Source: Atherix ibis (lineage: Eukaryota > Arthropoda > Insecta > Diptera > Athericidae). From it: 64,000 bases of DNA. The DNA lies in the NCBI GenBank assembly GCA_958298945.1, contig OY282607.1:89597270-89661269 (forward strand), in the 5' to 3' direction. The notes beneath the pieces were generated by a model. That model worked only from the letters and a program-made list of their open reading frames with translations. It was not told where the DNA came from and ran no database searches. Positions 12,553 to 23,967 of this stretch are shown one piece after another; position 1 is the first letter of the stretch, and each line of letters opens with the position of its first letter. The position numbers were made by a program, and so were the translations under genes.

Positions 12553-12895
12553 CTTATACGCGTTCGAGTGGAGGATTTTTCGAAGAACTTTTGGCCCTCT
12601 ACATTACCGTGACCGCCTGGTTGTAAATGAAATTAAGCTAATAGGCTGTGGTAGGCTGGACATTTTATCCTTATAGTTAAAGAAGACACTGCTTAGTGGC
12701 TCCATTCATGCTGCTAGAAAACAAGGAAAACCCTGTTTTTCGTAGAACGCCAATGTGAGCTAGGACGCTACAGCATGCTGCGTGTGTCGAATTAAAAATC
12801 CTCGACGCAAAGTCAGGACATCTGGAATTCTTTAATTCAGCAGGCCTACACCGAACTCCCTTTCGTCGCACTATTATTGATGATATTTTAGTCTA
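12553..12895 (+). pseudogene. C-terminal tail of a non-LTR retrotransposon ORF2
   Basis: Directly after the CTT tract the plus strand reads YAFEWRIFRRTFGPLHYRDR, then VVNEIKL. This corresponds to the FERRILRRIFGP-xx-WRxR-xNxEL block after the RT domain of many arthropod non-LTR elements. A frameshift follows at the position of the usual LRWAGHV motif (TGTGGTAGGCTGGACATTTT). The end reads SGHLEFFNSAGLHRTPFRRT and IIDDI before a stop, and the same end is recognisable at 33.4 and 35.0 kb. It is degenerate and lacks all catalytic residues. The minus-strand frame 12677-12871 is antisense. Confidence 0.7.
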
Positions 12896-12899
12896 AATA

Positions 12900-14375
12900 A
12901 ATTATTATTATGGCCATTTTTTCCCAATTAACAGGGATTTTTCCAGTATTTCAGACGAGCATAGATAAAACAAGTATAAAAATCCCCAATTCTAACCCCA
13001 ACATCTGTTAACATTTTCAAAATATTTTACTATAAAAATTTCACTTTAGTCTCTTTTTATTCAATAATTCATTTTTTTTTTGTTATTCGTTGCCACTGTT
13101 TTCATTGTTGATATTTTTATGGTACAACTCATAAATACTGTTTTTGGATTTTGTCTAGTTTGGGCTATGTCAGCCCTGAAAATGACTTAAATTTAGATTA
13201 AAAATAAAAATGATTTGGATGCATTTATGCTATCTATCGTACAAAACAATGATTTTAGCATCCCCTCAGTTTTCGAGCAATAATATAGTAAGCTGATGGT
13301 ACCTAATGCAGCGACGTAGTGATGCGTACAGATTTAGGACAGTGCAGCAGCAGAATCAACCCCTGATTATGAGCTACCTAACAGCAACAATAACAACAAC
13401 AACAACAACACCGCCATTGTCGTTGATGACGATCTTTGGTCCTAATCAAAATTTATAGAGTCATTCATTGCCCACTTGGGATTGCATCTGGTTTATGTAC
13501 TCGCGGACTCGTTTACACAACAAAAACCAACTATGCACATGCATAAACCTTCTACGTCTGGTTTCCAAATACTATTTGCTGATTAAAAGTACATTAAACC
13601 ACCTCTTCCTCTACTGCCAAGAGTCCCCTCTGACAAGCATATCATTTTTGTATATTAGCTGTTTATGCACAATTTTCAGACCCCTTTTTTCGGAATATTT
13701 TTATCGTTATTACGAGTATAGTGGCTTAGGATACAATCCCAATTACGGATTCTCTAGACCGATTAGGACATGGATCCAATAGTCCAATGAAAAGGGAGAA
13801 ATATTTTCATGTTCTCTAAAGCGGATAAAAAAAAAGCAGAAACAAAATCAAAACGTTAAACCACATACCCCAAATGAATAGGGTTCATTTACCCTTCCTG
13901 TATTGCATACCTTTAAACTGAGAATTGAATCTTCACCTACACGGGAAGTTTGGATTTATTTTAATTTTTAAATAACAAAAGATATTTTCAATGTGTCTAT
14001 CGACGACATTAATTCTCATTTTAAAATGTTGCTTTGGAAGGCTAGAAATTATTGTTAATTGGTTGTGTTTTCTGGTTAATAAAGAGTCTTTTTTTTTTCT
14101 TTATATTTTAAAATGCACTTTTTCTTAAAATTCGATTTGAAAAATTTAATAAAATAATAGAAAGCCTATAAAAAGAAACAAAGAAACTTTCTTTTGCCTG
14201 CAGGAACTTCTAGTTTTCGTCTGCAAAAAATCCGTTGCTTTTACTTTTACTAATTCTGCACTAAAAAATAATTTGTCTTAAAGTTGGATTAGTCAATAAG
14301 CAAATTTTTCATGTACAGGACTCGAAAACTGACTGTCTGATGTAAATTTTTTTTAGGCTGTAATTATCCTGTACT
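12900..14375. other. intergenic DNA with AAC microsatellite
   Basis: The stretch has moderate complexity between 13080 and 13790, with an AAC repeat at 13390-13410 and CAGCAGCAG just upstream. The frame at 13468-13782 (104 codons) has no recognisable domain and a composition typical of chance frames. I see no gene. Confidence 0.5.
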
Positions 14376-14379
14376 CGTA

Positions 14380-14530
14380 TTGTTTGTTTGTTTGCATGTA
14401 AGGTCCTTTCGCCATGAACCACCATTGAGAGACCATTTGGCGTCTACAAGTATCGTGTGAGTGGACATTACTAATTTCCTAAACGAAGGTGATCTGTTTT
14501 AATTAGGTTGGAACAATTTGAGTAAGTTAA
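14380..14530 (+). repeat. dispersed relative of the 155-bp unit
   Basis: TTGTTTGTTTGCATGTAAGG and TCCTTTCGCCATGAACC, then GAGAGACCATTTGGCG, match the start and middle of the 3.5-kb tandem unit. The AATTTCCTAAACGAAGGTGA stretch that follows parallels the right half of the 4.8-kb and 16.0-kb copies. It is diverged. Confidence 0.55.
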
Positions 14531-14534
14531 ATTT

Positions 14535-15240
14535 TGTAGTGTGTTAGTATGATTGATTAGGTTAAAAATGGGGCTTGGAAATGTGGAGAATTCTTAGTAG
14601 AACGCCACAGGATTGGCATATAGGCTAAGTGTGCTTTCTAAAAAGAAAAATCTGGGCGAGAGCAGAGCAGTTTTCGTACCAAGAATTTCAGTGCAGATGT
14701 TGAGTAGACTTGTTTGTTGGTAGTTGGCCAATGAGATGGTAAAAGGCTTTCACTGTTAGTCCGGTCTGTATTTCTATATACGGCTGAGAATATTGTTTGT
14801 CATTCCGTTAATAGACGAGGCATATTAGGGATAGCTGTGAGTATAGGTCGCCGAAGAGTTTTTCCCGGTAATTTTCCATGGTCCCCACATGACCCGCTTC
14901 CCAAAGCAACTCGATACTTCTATTGTTGGGTACTATGTCGAATATCGTTCAGAACAAGGTCATTCAATAGCGTTGAGGACGGCTTGGTTATTGAATCTCG
15001 TTCAGAATAAGGTCATACGGCAAGACACCTTATTGTAGATCTTGGATTTGGGTTCCATTGACCTCAATAATTGCAAATCAAATTGCTTTAAGGTCAGTTC
15101 GTGCGTCCGCAAACAGAAGTACATATTCCTTGAACCCGTCTAACTGTTCGAAAAAAGTTGCCTGTAGATAGACAGGTTGGTAAAAGCCTTCTTAAACCTC
15201 TTTGAGGACGTACATACTCTCAACACCGTTCCCAATTATG
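14535..15240. other. normal-complexity DNA, no gene recognised
   Basis: A direct repeat of about 25 bp is visible (ATCGTTCAGAACAAGGTCAT near 14943 and CTCGTTCAGAATAAGGTCAT near 14997). No frame has a recognisable domain. Confidence 0.5.
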
Positions 15241-15245
15241 ACTTC

Positions 15246-15735
15246 TCATCTGGATGTGGAAGGGTAGTTTGAATTTCTTTTTGAGTTGGGGGTAATTATA
15301 GTAGTTTTGAGTAAATTATGGAGGGGATAATTATCGAAGCAAAGATTATTGTAAGTAATTCTGATTTGGGCTTTATGAAGATACCCACAGAGATGGGTTT
15401 CCGACCACTTTCGATTAGGATTAATCAATAGCATTTTGACATATAAAGTGAGGAAATAGAGCAATGCACTGTCCAGGGGGGTTTGAGTTACTGTAATAAT
15501 CTTATCCTGTCTGTCCATACACTTACTACTGACCAAATTATTATCCATCCTGTGGATAGCACAGACTTTGTCAATAATGTTGTTGATCTGAAAATTCTGT
15601 CTTCTTCCATGCGGAATGCAAATATCCAGGACTTTCTTGTAATCTACAAGATGGAGAGATATGGGTCTTAGGGAAGAGGTTTGCTCCAGCCGCCAATATA
15701 AAAATATTATCTGCATACAGGAAATGTTCATATGA
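15246..15735 (-). pseudogene. possible reverse transcriptase fragment
   Basis: The minus strand has 161 open codons and, just upstream in another frame, ADNIFILAAGANL, which resembles the FADDIxxLAxG catalytic motif of non-LTR reverse transcriptases with one Asp changed to Asn. The open frame then has LDICIPHGRRQNFQINN and DRQDKIITVTQT followed by LDSALLYFLT. This fits the order palm, small insert, YLG-x-LDS of R1/LOA-like elements, but the YLG itself is not visible. I would treat it as a candidate only; it could be a chance resemblance. Confidence 0.4.
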
Positions 15736-15944
15736 TGTAGTTATTAAAAAAACAGTAAAAATAGGGAAACTTTATCCTTAATTTTTTTTTAATGAAAAAG
15801 GGGAAACGATCACTTCCATTAATTCTGAGAGCTTCAGTCGTACGTTAACCAACTTTTATGGACTAAACTTAAAGGTGTGAATATGAAATTTTAAGAAAAC
15901 GGTACCACAAGCAACACAGCATGACAAAAACGGCACCACAAGCA

Positions 15945-16060
15945 ACAAGAGTTAGATGCCATTCTATAGCGCCATGACCATGAGGTCATTTGGCGACTTT
16001 ATAGTTCATGTAGGCTAGCATTGCTGGCTTCCCTAATGAAACTAGTCGATAGTTATTTGG
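15945..16060 (+). repeat. dispersed relative of the 155-bp unit
   Basis: CATTCTATAGCGCCATGACC and ATGAGGTCATTTGGCG match the 3.5-kb units. GCTGGCTTCCCTAATGAAAC followed by TAGTCGATAG matches the right half of the 4.8-kb copy. Confidence 0.7.
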
Positions 16061-16064
16061 AGGG

Positions 16065-17035
16065 AAAATTTAGACCAAGGGAAGGTGTCCTATTCAAAAA
16101 TAAAGTCTAAGTTAAATGGCATTTACGTAAAATATAGGGAATGGTGAGTTAAATGCTACAAGAATAGCATAAAGGACAAGATTTGTTGCCGAAGAGGAAA
16201 TCATGAGTGAGAAGGTTCTTTTTCTAGAATTTCATAATGGTTGTTGAATAGACTGGCTTAAAAATTTGAGGAAAGCTAAATATTTTAAGTTATCCGCCAA
16301 ATATTTAGCCAATTCATTGAGCACTGAATATTTTGACGATCCACAACTTACTTCGAGGGCAGACAGGCTACCTGTAAACTTAGCTATTTACAGGTAGGGA
16401 AGCCTATATTTTTCTATGGAAAGAGAAGCCTATATTTTTTTTATAAATAAAATTATATTAACTCAGAGAAATTTAAAATTTTGGAGCACTTAAAAACCAA
16501 CATCCATTTAGTAATAGTTAAATTAGCATGCGAAAAAATTATCAAAAATAGCTTTAGAATTATTGAACTTTGCCAAAAGTCCTGTTGAAAAAAATTACTG
16601 ATATTTTTTTTTAAATAATGGCAAAATAAAATCAAAATAATAAAATTTAAATTTAATATAAATTTATTTTAAAAATAAGTTTGATTAATTTTTACTTTCC
16701 AAATCAAAAATTGGATATTTCTTATTAATTAATTATATATTTTTTTATTTCAATATAAAATATTTAAATAGAATTTTTTTTGTTGAATATTGCATATTAA
16801 TTTGCCTATGACACAGATATGTATAGTAAAAAATAGTCGACTTTCATTTACTCCATTAATAATTAGACATATTTAATGCTGAATGCAAACAAATTGTTTA
16901 AATCCGGAAAATATACACATTTTCGAATAGGAATGTGTATATAAATACGATAGTATACGATGTGGGATGGGAAAAAGTGCCCACAGTGAATATTATTCAT
17001 ATTTAGTTTATTCCGGTACATTTATCTATAATTTT
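16065..17035. other. AT-rich DNA with a short hairpin
   Basis: No gene is recognised. A perfect 10-bp inverted repeat with an 8-base loop lies at 16369-16396 (arms TACCTGTAAA / TTTACAGGTA). The block AAGCCTATATTTTT occurs twice just after it. Confidence 0.5.
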
Positions 17036-17039
17036 AATT

Positions 17040-17640
17040 TATTGTCTTATATAGAAATAAGTTAGACTGCAAGTGTGCAAACAATAATAAACACCCCCCA
17101 CATACATGCATAGGTCGAATAATTTATAGTCAGTTGTGCCAACAACCTCTTCCTCGAATCGTATGCCTCGGCGGGACCAACATAATCCCCATGCCAATGG
17201 GATCAGCTTTTGAGTGCGAATTAATTGTGTTGCTCAGCAATAAAGTTTTATTATGCGTGTCTCATGTGAACGTGACGTTAATTGAGTTATTCGAAAATGA
17301 CAAGGGACCTAAGCTTTATATTTGCCAATAGCCCTACCTACCATCATCCAGTCAGTCAGCCAGCCATTGAAAATTGTCAGATAACAACGGGTATCTTTAC
17401 CTGTCTATATGCGCCTATGTGCAACTAGGCTCTACTATCCTCAATCAACGAGGCAATCTTCTAGTCCCACTAGACTCCCTGTCCCAGTCGGTCTTTGCCA
17501 AAACGCATTCTGAACACAATCTGTTGGCAAACGATGCAATGCAATTTTATCATAAAATGTTTATGAAGGCAAATTTTAAATTATTTATTTTCCACTCCTT
17601 ATAGATTCAACCAATACATGTACATTTTTTTTAAGTGCAT
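17040..17640. promoter_or_regulatory. candidate cis-regulatory island (weak)
   Basis: This roughly 600-bp block stands out from its surroundings by balanced base composition and lack of repeats. It contains clustered homeodomain-type sites: GAATAATTTATAG, GAATTAATTG, CAATAAAGTTTTATTATG, GTTAATTGAG and the near-palindromic TTTTATCATAAAATGTTTATG. Two short frames (17134-17331, 17374-17604) run through it but have no recognised domain. The pattern resembles insect enhancers. No adjacent gene is visible, so this is inference only. Confidence 0.3.
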
Positions 17641-18119
17641 TTTTAAACAAATTTTTTTAATAGTCCCTACCCAATATACAAAACATATTAGCATTGTGCA
17701 CTGTTTGTATTTATCCGTTGGTGCTGGTGACTTAACTTGTGCATACAAAATACATCCCTTAGCGAACACACAAAAAAATTAAATAAATTAAACAAAACCA
17801 AAAAAAAAAAATCGCCCATAAAATTCAAAATAAAAAGTCAACAAAATAATGAAGGAAATTTAAATTTATTGTTGATAATGGCGAAGGTAGTAGAATCGCA
17901 GCCATAATTGCATATTGATATTGTTTTTAAAATTTATTAAAAAATCAAAGTTATCTGGCGGTATAATATGGCGTTGTGATAATGGCATAGCTGAGAGAGA
18001 TTTTTTCCTTTAGTTTTTTTCATATAACATTTTTTGTCCGCAATCTTCTATAATATTAGCTTTATAGAAAAAAAAAACCAAATAAATTATGAATAAAATC
18101 CATTCTATTCTAGCCTGTA

Positions 18120-19620
18120 TTGGATAAAATATTTTTGAACAAACACTTACGCCATCTATAGGAAAACCTCTAAAGCTGTTCGTTTTCATAATAATTAAAC
18201 TATTCTTTAATCATCATAATAAAGGGAAATTTCTATAACAATTTAAACGAACAAATAAAAATCATTAAAAAAAAATTTGATAAAAAATTATCTTGTAAAA
18301 GTATAACGCCATCTATTTGAAAATGTAGAAAATAGATTTTAAATACTCTTGATTTATGATTTTTAAATTATTTGTGGTAACTTATTTTCATTAAAAAAAA
18401 TTATTCTAAATAACTAAATTAATAATATTATTTTCTAATTGCAAATTACCAAAAAATTGGTTTTTATTTTATAGAGTTCGACATAATATGACATTTTCTT
18501 GAAATTGTTGGACAATTTGATTTGACTGTACAGAAAAATTATTTCAATCTTTTGGTCAAAAATTAATATAAGCATTAAAAAAAAATTTGTGATATAAAAT
18601 TTTTATAGAAAAAAAAAAGTAAATAAAAATTTAAGAAAAAATAAAAGGCCTTTTATTGAACATGTTACACACAACGCCATCTTATTAAAAATGTGAAAAT
18701 TAGTCGTAAATTTTATTACTCAGTATTTATAATTTTTTAACTATTGGTGGAGACCTATTTTCGTTAGCAGAGAAACAGAAATATCTCTAAATAACAAAAT
18801 TAATAATATATTTTGCTTAAGTAGTGATTAGCGATATTTTTGGCAAAATCTCGTTAAATATAAATTGGTGAAATTGATATTAAACGACATCTCGCGGAAA
18901 TTGTCAGGAAAAATTTCCCTTTTCGACTGTATAGAAAAAGTTATTTCAATCTTTGGACCAGTAAAAAAAGTTTTGTGATTTAAAATTTATAAAATTGTAA
19001 AAAATAAAGAGAAGTTAAAAAAAATATAATAAGCCTGTGACATTCACGCCATCTGACTGAAAATGTAGAAAATAGATTTGATTACTCTTTGTGGTTACTC
19101 ATATTTGTAATGAAAAAAAAAGAAAATAAGTTTAAACAACTAAATGAATAATACATTTTGTATTACTAGAAATTCGCGATATTTTTGGCAAAATATCGTT
19201 AAAAATAAATTTTTGAAAATGACATTTAACGACATTTCACGGAAATTTTCGGAAAAAATGTTCTTGTTCGACTGTACAGAAAAAATTACTTGAATCTTGT
19301 GGACTAGTAAAAAAATGTTGTGATTTAAAATTTATAAAATTGTAAAAAAATTAAGAAAAATCTAAAAAAAAATATACTAAGTCTGTGACATACAACGCCA
19401 TCTGACTGAAAATGTGGAAAATAGATTTTACTACTCTTTGTGGTTACTTATTTTCCTAATAAAAAAAAGGGAAAAGAAGTTTAAACAACTAAATTAATAA
19501 TATTTTTTCTAAAGGCGGATAATTAATTAATTATTTTTTGGGACATATAACGACATCTCTTTGACAACATTCGACAAAAAACTCTTGTTTGACTATTCAC
19601 AAAAAATATCTTAACCTTTT
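18120..19620. repeat. tandem array of ~350-370-bp units
   Basis: The landmark (A/C)ACGCCATCT recurs at 18305, 18673, 19045 and 19394 (spacings 368, 372 and 349). After it each unit keeps the order GAAAATGTAGAAAATAGATT, a TGGTTACTTATTTTCxTAAT-like block, TAAATTAATAATAT, ATATTTTTGGCAAAATATCG (best in the middle units), a TTCGACTGTACAGAAAAA block and a TTGTGATTTAAAATTTATAA block. The last unit is truncated by the retroelement relic at 19.64 kb. Divergence between units is substantial. No coding content. Confidence 0.88.
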
Positions 19621-19635
19621 GGTTTTTAAACCAAA

Positions 19636-19968
19636 TAAACCTATAAATTTTCCTGCTTTCAATAGACCTATCAGCCTCCTACCAGTACTTGGTAAGCTTT
19701 TTGAAGAGCTCCTAATAAAATGACTCTATACAATAAAAGAATTATTTCTGATCACCAATTTATCTTCTAATCTGAACACTCCATAATTTAGCAATACCAT
19801 AGCGGTTTTGATAACATTGTACCCTCTTTTGATAGGGAAAAGTATTGTCCAGGAGTATTTTTAAATATCTTACAAGCTTTCTATCGTGTGTAGCAACCTA
19901 GGCTCTTTTTGGAACTCAAGAGCTTCCTTCCTTCAATATACTAGCTTATCATAAATAAATTCATATAT
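19636..19968 (+). pseudogene. jockey-type reverse transcriptase, 5' half of palm
   Basis: The plus strand reads RPISLLPVLGKLFEELLIK, the RT motif 1 of jockey/I-type non-LTR elements. After stops it reads GFDNIVPSFDREKYCPGVFL and NILQAFYRV, corresponding to KKYCxGVFLDVxQAFDRVWH with both the Asp of FLD and the Asp of AFD mutated, then PRLFLELKSFLPSIY. The reading stops where an antisense transposase begins. A further part of a similar RT resumes at 21.01 kb, so the two look like one element split by an insertion, with the catalytic FADD section missing. Confidence 0.8.
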
Positions 19969-20930
19969 CTCTCAAAGTCATTCAATTGTCTCTGAATGGC
20001 TTGCGTAACATTTATCCTTAACGGCTCCCCACAGAATATAATCCAACGGGCTCAAATCACAGCTCCGAGACGGCCAATTGACATCAGAATTTCAGCTGAT
20101 TATTCGGTTTACTAAAGCAGTGCCCAAAACTTGGGTTGTTACGTTGGCTGTATGGCAACCAAATGTCGTCCATGACATTCTCTTCAACTTTTGGAAACAA
20201 AAATTCGTTGAGCATGCCACGATAGTGCTCACCATTGACCGTAACGGCGGCTCCTTCATTGTTTTCGAAGAAAAACGGGCCAATGATGCCTCCACTCCAA
20301 AATCCTCACTAAACCATGACTCGTTGTGAATGCATCGGCTTTTCCATGGTGACGTATGGATTTTCTGAGCCGCAGATGCGACAATTTTGTTGACATACCC
20401 ACCGGGGTTGACATGGGCCTCATCCGAAAAGATGAGGTAAAAATGCTCACCTTCGGACAATTGATCGTGAACCCATTGGGCAAACCAAAAACGCTTCGGA
20501 TGGTCATGCGGCTTTAGCTGTTGGACTAATTGAACTTTGTAAGCTTTCATACCGAGGTCTTTGTGCAAAATTCTCAACAGAGAAGTGCGAGAAATGTTCA
20601 ATTCCTGAGAACGGTGACGAGTTGATGTTGATGGATGATCACTGACATTTTCAGAAACGGGGGCAATATTCTCGGTCGTACGCATTGTCTTAAAGCGGGA
20701 ACGAGTTGCTTTGGCAACCAACAAACCAGTTCCGCGAACTCGCTTCAAGAATTTACCCACAAATTCACGTGATGGCATCCGATCTTTACTCATTTTTTTT
20801 TTAAATTTCTCACAGTTTGGGTTGAAGACTCACCACTTTGGAAGTAAGTTCACAATATTTCCCATTTTTCTTCAAGCGTATGGATTACCATTTCGTAAAA
20901 TTCAGACTTTCAAATAACAATCTGTCAATT
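19965..20930 (-). pseudogene. IS630-Tc1-mariner superfamily transposase, near full length
   Basis: Minus strand. The frame at 20092-20793 (233 codons) contains a second HTH (RSQELNISRTSLLRILHKDL, GMKAYKVQLVQQLKP) and the first catalytic block LIFSDEAHVNPGGYVN. The region of the second catalytic Asp is deleted: GACGACATTTGG (DDIW) joins almost directly to CHTANVT, losing the usual FQQDGAT. Past the stop the same frame continues with NSDVNWPSRSCDLSPLDYIL, WGAVKDKCYASHSETIE, the third catalytic block. The family is common in insects and has the TPLDYFLWG signature; I do not assign its DDxD/E subclass. Terminal inverted repeats were not identified. It interrupts the jockey-type relic on the opposite strand. 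Confidence 0.85.
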
Positions 20931-21012
20931 CGTGTTGACATTTAACACTCAAGTACTTCAAATAAATAGTAGTTCAAAATGGAACCGCTAGATGGACCAC
21001 ACTATACTACCT

Positions 21013-21330
21013 ACATAATGATCAGAAGAATGCACACTTTACTTTCACTCTTTGCCAAGGAAAACCAACACCTTTACATCTTAACCGCAACATGATTCCA
21101 CAATTTGATAAAGTACAATACGATATTTAGAACTTCACCTAAACCAGATATTAACATAGAACCCACATACTAGATTGAAAAGACTTAAAACTAAAAGACA
21201 TTACCTAACAACTTCTTAGACTATTACACAAAATTCTCAAAACTAATAATAAAAAGTAAACTTCTAATATACAATACAATTTTAAAATCTAATTCGATAT
21301 ATGCTATTTTAAAACACTATTTCCTAAAGT
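21013..21330 (+). pseudogene. jockey-type reverse transcriptase, thumb region
   Basis: The plus strand reads HNDQKNAHFTFTLCQGKPTP, LHLNRNMIPQFDKVQY in one open frame, corresponding to the KSxHVTFTLxxxxxPPVxLNxxxIPQxDEVKYLG block after the catalytic centre of jockey-type elements. After three stops it continues as KFSKLIIKSKLLIYNTILKS, matching the SKLSLxNKLLLYKTILKPIW segment. With the 19.64-kb fragment it brackets the antisense transposase. About 130 residues containing FADD are absent between the two parts. Confidence 0.75.
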
Positions 21331-21334
21331 CTAG

Positions 21335-23125
21335 ATTAAAATAAAATTTTTCAAAATATACAACAAAAAATAATATCTTAACTTTTACCTTTACAATAAA
21401 ATGTTTCAATAAAAAATGTGTGATTTTTTTAAATAAAAAACTGTACGTCCCAAAAAATTAATCCACAGTTTATCGGGTTGTGTGGCTTGTGGTATTACCT
21501 CATTAAAACCACATGTCATCTAGATAAAAAAAATTTAATTTGGGCCAAAAAAATCTATTTCTCATAGTGTCATAGCATTCTGTCTCTTCTTCTTCATTTT
21601 TCAAAGAAATAATTTCAGTTATCCAACGAAAGTACAATGGCGTTTTTACAGTCACTTGAGAATTTTTAGAGTTTTATATTAGCGCCATCTTTGAAGAAAA
21701 TTTTGTACGAAAAAACGCGAAAAATGCCTATGACTTTAGATAATATTTAATTAATCATTTAAAATGGCATATTTAATTTTAAATAAAAGTTATTTTTATT
21801 TATATATTATTTTTAAAATTTTTTAAATAAATAAATATATTTTTCCGAACTTTAATATGGATAACTTTTTAATCATCAACTATTAAAATTATAAATAAAT
21901 TGAAGGTAAAATCATTTTTAATAAAAGTAAATATTATATTTTGAGTTTTAAAATTTTTTTTTAAATTTATACTAACATTTTTGATGAAATATATCATTCA
22001 AATTCACAAATACTATCTATATAAGGTTATCTCAAATAAATACAGTAAGTAATATTATATGTAAAAAAATAAATAATAATATGTGTACAAAAAAAGTCAA
22101 CGAAGAACAGAAACTAAAATTTTTAATAATTAAAAACACACCCATACATACACCTACTATGATAAAAGTCCGAAATGAAAAATCAACATTTGATTATCTT
22201 TATCACGATCGTTTTTAATTCTCCAATTAAACACTTTGGGTAATAGTATCTTGTCTCTTATACGGACTTTGTAATGTAATCTTTTATATTTGAAAGAAAA
22301 AAAAAATTACCTAAAAAAAAAACGGACAAAAACCAATTCCGATACAAGTAATCCGGAATATCTTATCGCAAAAATATAATCTGATCACGACGAGCCACAT
22401 TGGGCGGCTTTAATATTCTCTCACCTTATACTATGGCACTAACTTACCTTCGTTGACTTATACTACAAGTAGCTTATCTCAGATTACCTTACCTTTAATT
22501 TAGTTCATCTTGTTTTTGTTTTTCTTTTTTTTCATTTTATATAATTTCTTTTGGTAATTTTATTTAATTGGTCCATCCTCTGCAATCGGTAAATATTTAT
22601 TTTATATTTAAATGAGTTGACATTTATTTAGCAATTTTATTACCAATTTCATTTTATAAAATATTTATCTTTTTGCTTTCATATTAAAATTGTAAGGTTT
22701 TGTTTATATTTTATGTTAAAAATAGTTTTTATCTTTTGTTTTAAATATATTTTTTTTTAAATAATACAAACCTTATGATAAAAGCTATTTAAATAAGAAT
22801 AAGGTTTGTTATTGTTAACTACCAGAAGTGAAATTTTTTGAATTACCTTAAAAAGGTTAATAAGTCTAAAATTATTTAAAAAAAAAAATGAAACATAAGA
22901 AAATAAGATAAAAATACGCAACTACAATTTTAAATTTTGATTTTATAATTTCAAATGCTTAAATATTTTTTGCACGAAATGTGCTACATTTGAGCAAACT
23001 AACCGAAAAATAGTAAATTTTGTTAAAAAAAATCACCTCTTTTAACCGATTTAAGTATAAAAAATCAATTGTATTAAACAATAAGTAAAATGTCATTCAG
23101 ATAATACTTTGTGAAAGATATCTTA
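21335..23125. other. very AT-rich DNA, no gene recognised
   Basis: The stretch is dominated by A/T runs and short frames without motifs. I see nothing to annotate. Confidence 0.6.
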
Positions 23126-23129
23126 TCAT

Positions 23130-23510
23130 CTTTAAAATCAAGAACATATCGTTTATCATCGCATCAAAAGATTAAATTTGACGAAGGCGCATGTCAATTG
23201 GTCTGTGAGAAAATAAAGAAATGTGTTTGGATTTATAAAAGTCCTCATTGGTCCGACATGATATCGGTAGTATATTAAAAAAAGCCATTACGTACTAAAT
23301 ATAAGGATCAGTATAACTAGAAAATTGTCAGTCATGGAGGTGCCAAAAATATGGCTGTGGGGTTGTTTTTTTTTACCAAGACGTAAAAAATTTTTGCCAT
23401 TACTGACCATTGTTAATATATTTAAATTATTGAAGAAACCTCAGCTGAGGATTAAATGCAATTCTAATTGGTATATAGTGATCCTAAGCATGTACAAGAG
23501 TATAACTTCA
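23130..23510 (+). pseudogene. Tc1-type transposase relic
   Basis: The plus strand reads RLNLTKAHVNWSVRK-RNVF, corresponding to the RLxFAKxHVNWxVExWxNVxWSDESK region that holds the first catalytic Asp, itself degraded here. After a frameshift comes KKPLRTKYKDQYN-KIVSHGG, then AKNMAV and, in another frame, WGCFFYQDVKN, matching the NPKYxxPTVKHGGGSVMVWGCF block. The block SDPKHVQEY near 23480 recalls QDNDPKHTSxxV with the second catalytic Asp region. No third motif is seen because another relic begins at about 23512. It is heavily decayed, with stops and frameshifts throughout. Confidence 0.65.
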
Positions 23511-23511
23511 C

Positions 23512-23940
23512 AACACCAGAGTTGAAGTCCGTACGTCCAGATTGGCTTCAGTACTATATTGTAAAAGAACATTTTACTGTATATTGTTAGCTTCCATCTG
23601 TTAAACCTGAGTCCTAGATGACGTACTTTGTCTTTTGGTAGAATAATCCTGCCGTTCAGGATAATGAGAGGAAATAGTTCTTGACAATAAGTGAAAGTAA
23701 TATGAACACATTTTTACTCGTAAACCTTTATTTTTCACTTTTGAAGCCATTTTTGAAGGGATCAAATATTGGTTTGAGGATTGGTGGATGTTATGATAGG
23801 GTTTTAGTGATGAGATAAGGTTTTTATTGATACTTTGAATATTGTGAGTGTAGATGTTGTCCAATAAGGGACCAAGGATATTATCTTGTGGGACACCTGT
23901 TTGGATAGGCAATATATCAGAATAATCGATATTCTCAAAA
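23512..23940 (-). pseudogene. jockey-type reverse transcriptase relic (antisense)
   Basis: The minus-strand frame 23601-23912 starts with TGVPQDNILGPLLDNIYTHN, RT motif B (usually GVPQGSILGPLLYNIYT). It then skips the FADD block and continues KMASKVKNKGLRVKMCSYYF and SSHYPERQDYSTKR, matching the KWRxKxNExKSxHVTFT and LNxxxIPxxxxVKYLG parts. After a shift it reads RHLGLRFN, then WKLTIYSKMFFYNIVLKPIW and TYGLQLW, the classic KPIWTYGxQLWG end. It is on the opposite strand to the 19.6/21.0-kb relic but clearly of the same type. Confidence 0.8.
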
Positions 23941-23967
23941 TATAATTTTTATGGGCACTTAAACACG

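Noticed and set aside
11003..12626. Long Phe/Leu/Ser-rich reading frames (up to 217 codons)
   Set aside because: They arise in overlapping frames from the CTT/CAT triplet tract, with no start context, no domain and a triplet-repeat composition in every frame.
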